A stretch of DNA of 64,000 nt from Epiperipatus broadwayi. Taxonomy: Eukaryota; Onychophora; Udeonychophora; Euonychophora; Peripatidae. Made by a program: the position numbers and the translations under genes. Below are positions 61,800-64,000 of this stretch, in pieces. Location of the stretch: NCBI GenBank assembly GCA_028023455.1, contig JAQFVV010006706.1, forward strand, positions 374,001-438,000, written 5' to 3'. Below the pieces are notes generated by a model. The model was given only the letters and a program-made list of their open reading frames with translations, made no database searches and was not told where the DNA came from. The first letter of the stretch is position 1; each line of letters starts with the position of its first letter.

Positions 61800-62090
61800 A
61801 AGATTTATTTGTCTTTGTTCGGGAAAATCATGCTGATGAATGCTGTCATGCTCCCCAAGATTACATACTTCCTTGCGGGCTTCTCACCGATGAAAGCCTT
61901 TATAATGTGACAGTCAGATGATGTACGTTGGTTTAACCCAGTTCGAATACTAGGTGAAAGTATCTTGAGGCCACCCATATGCCAGATATTAAATCAAGAA
62001 TACTATGACCTCTGCCCTATTTGCCTATTCTCGAGGCTAACTACGAACCAACAGCATTATCTGAGACACGCATAAAATTATTTTCTCATC
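61800..62090 (+). pseudogene. Possible L1/Tx1-like LINE relic
   Basis: One frame at about 61823-61910 reads GKIMLMNAVMLPKITYFLAG, close to the thumb segment GKVSLLNMIIMPKISYYLPF of LINE-B. After one stop the same strand reads YYDLCPICLFSRL to QHYLRHA, reminiscent of the C-terminal finger with its last Cys lost. The region is GC-richer than its neighbours. The intervening domain is missing, so this would be a deleted fragment. Confidence 0.4.
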
Positions 62091-62935
62091 CGGCCACAAA
62101 GCTTAGCATCAGAGGGAGACATGGATGGGAACACCTACGGAGCTAAATAGTTAAATGTGTGTAAAAGTACTCTGAAATATGTGTTTTGCGTGCCTGGATC
62201 ATTGGAAAAGTAACAATAAAGCATTAAAATAAAATTAGAAAACTGAAGCTTTTTAGTTAAATAATAGATATTTAATTAATGACTTTAATATATGAATAAT
62301 GATTTAATGGCCTCCGCTATTCCCCTAAATTAATGAAAACTAATTAGACAATGAAAACAGATTAAACGATATAATATTTTTGCGGTCTAAGTCTTTTCTT
62401 CCCAATTTTAATAAAATTGTCAACTCGAATCTCCTCGATAAAGTACAATAATAAAAATCTTTCGCAAAGCATTTTCTAATTGCTTTGCACTAAAAACAGA
62501 CAGTTTAAAAATTATTTAAGACATATATAGCTAAATCAGATGTACATAATAAGCTAATGTCAGACAAAAGAGGCGTTATCGAGGAGATCAAGTTGGCAAA
62601 CAAAGGAAACTTACTCATATGGAATTTAGAAACATAAATGAAATTGGAAAGAGATTTTAAATGACAAATTAACTTTTAAACTTAACCGCAATGGAATACA
62701 AAATATTTATACATGTTAGTAATGAAGAATAGTGAAGGAAAAAGGGTTAAATATATATATATATGTATAGATGATCAAACAATATATATCTAAGACTAGT
62801 CTAATAAAAAAAAATGGTTACATTACAAATGTAATTAAATACAACATTTCATAAATATAATTCAATGAAGCAATTAAAAAAAGATATGAACAAAAAAGAA
62901 GGTAGAAAGTAAATAGTTCAATGGAGGAGATATGA

Positions 62936-63061
62936 TTACCATCCTGGTTCCTTGCTCCTGTTAGGTGGCATTCGTGGCTTGATCCGACCGTCAATAGGTA
63001 TTTGTCCGGACAAGGAAAATGGTAATAAGTAGCATGCTTTTACGAAAAGTCCTACAGACAT
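62936..63061 (-). other. Short GC-rich open frame (41 residues) of unknown nature
   Basis: On the minus strand the ATG at 63061 opens MSVGLFVKACYLLPF and ends with RMPPNRSKEPGW before a TAA at 62936-62938. Composition is Pro/Arg/Lys-rich and balanced, unlike the surrounding AT-rich DNA. A second short open stretch (LCLARQKALPIAEVPKYHQ) lies just upstream in another frame. It may be part of a mobile-element leader or a decayed exon. I do not recognise it. Confidence 0.3.
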
Positions 63062-63409
63062 GGCACAGAGTTCAGATTAATATGGAGTGGATACTATGGC
63101 ATCTTGATGGTATTTAGGAACCTCGGCAATAGGCAAAGCTTTTTGCCTAGCCAAGCATAGTAGAATCCATCAAATTCATATGACTTTTAGCTTGTAGCAT
63201 GTTCAAACTTCTCCATGATTTTGAAGATGACAGTTGTATAACTTTTTGGAATAAAATCTCAACAAGCAAAAGCAAAATCTGAAAGAGTTCTCCAAAGAGA
63301 AATCTGAATGCCAGCAAGAAAACTCTGAATAGCCTTGTCTTTTGTTCACTCTCCTATTTATATGTTTTTTTTGTAGCTACCCTCTATTGTTTGTATGATC
63401 TTACCTCTT

Positions 63410-63605
63410 GATAAGCCCACCCACACTCCTTTGTTTCAAGGTAACATTTTCTAAAAATAACTTTTACTTTTTTCTTCTAAATTTCTTTCTTTAAAGTTTG
63501 AATTTTATTAATTAAAAAAGAAAGAGAAAGCCATCTTTAATTTGCCTTGAATGGGCTAACTAATTACAAGCATACATTCTTTTAGAAAATGTTGGCGGGC
63601 TTATC
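63410..63605. repeat. Imperfect inverted repeat
   Basis: GATAAGCCCACC (63410-63421) and AACATTTTCTAAAA (63443-63456) recur as reverse complements at 63594-63605 and 63580-63593. The left arm carries about 21 extra bases. Between them, runs such as CTTCTAAATTTCTTTC and AAGAAAGAGAAAG are also complementary in part. It could be a small foldback element. Confidence 0.5.
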
Positions 63606-64000
63606 TCAAAATAAATCATACGCCATATTTTAACAAGATTTTAACAAAAAAATATATTATTTCTTTTAATAATATAAGCATTTTATTTCAGCAGAATTTT
63701 GCATTAACTCATATATATATACGCTTGATGTATATATATATGTTTGACTAATAGATTTTACAAGTAATTTTTATTAACAGAAATCTAATCTTAGAATGGA
63801 ATTTATTTAAAACAAAATATTTAAATGCAATACAAATTTAATAAGCATAATTAATTTTAGCTTTAATGCAAAACCCTGCTGATATTGGACTATAAACTTA
63901 ATTCAGGCCTACAATACTAATTAAGTTTATAGGAGGCTGTGAAGCATGGATCGGACTTCAGATCCATTGCTTCATTTCCCAATAGTTAGTGAGCAGAAAA
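63606..64000. other. AT-rich DNA to window end
   Basis: Short (AT)n stretches at about 63708-63742 and a GC-richer end. No gene or boundary is recognisable before the window closes. Confidence 0.5.

Overview
The window is strongly AT-rich eukaryotic DNA with no recognisable host protein-coding gene, tRNA, rRNA, operon or CRISPR array. Nearly everything that can be identified is a retroelement, a retroelement relic, a foldback repeat or a microsatellite. The mix (RTE-type LINEs, L1/Tx1-like LINEs, a Penelope-like element, a tRNA-derived SINE, hammerhead-type ribozymes and long trinucleotide arrays) points to an invertebrate animal. A mollusc or another lophotrochozoan is plausible, but the sequence alone does not settle it.

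Layout. 1-3.0 kb: one SINE copy, then a nest of direct and inverted copies of a short repeat. 3.1-3.9 kb: a decayed RTE relic on the minus strand. 6.85-7.39 kb: a 540-bp element with 125-bp direct terminal repeats around a complete type I hammerhead ribozyme fold. 7.4-10.1 kb: background DNA that recurs, diverged, at 53.3-57.9 kb; it carries a long foldback and a SINE. 10.1-24.5 kb: four head-to-tail copies of one LINE family ('LINE-A'). Each ends in a trinucleotide microsatellite, and copies 2-4 each start exactly where the previous tail stops. 24.5-29.1 kb: a minus-strand Jockey/CR1-like LINE, interrupted by a young SINE. 29.1-35.4 kb: a full-length LINE ('LINE-B') with perfect target-site duplications and a possibly intact ORF2 that crosses a run of N. 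35.4-37.9 kb: the background repeat resumes. 38-44.9 kb: mostly anonymous AT-rich DNA with a (TAA)n array and a second RTE relic. 44.9-47.5 kb: two Penelope-like copies in head-to-head orientation. 47.5-53.2 kb: anonymous DNA, a long foldback and degenerate hammerhead-like repeats. 53.3-57.9 kb: the second copy of the background repeat. 58.4-61.4 kb: a recent RTE element whose only visible defect is one in-frame stop codon. 61.4-64 kb: GC-richer islands of uncertain origin.

The elements interact mainly by nesting. Microsatellite tails of LINE-A serve as landing sites for further LINE-A copies, a SINE interrupts the Jockey-like LINE, and comparison with the uninterrupted paralogue at 53-58 kb shows that the 7-38 kb locus gained several insertions after the two copies separated. 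The most interesting items are the hammerhead ribozyme element at about 7.2 kb, the tail-into-tail LINE-A chain with a twin-priming inversion, and a hairpin with an invariant 14-nt loop core and covarying stems at three sites.
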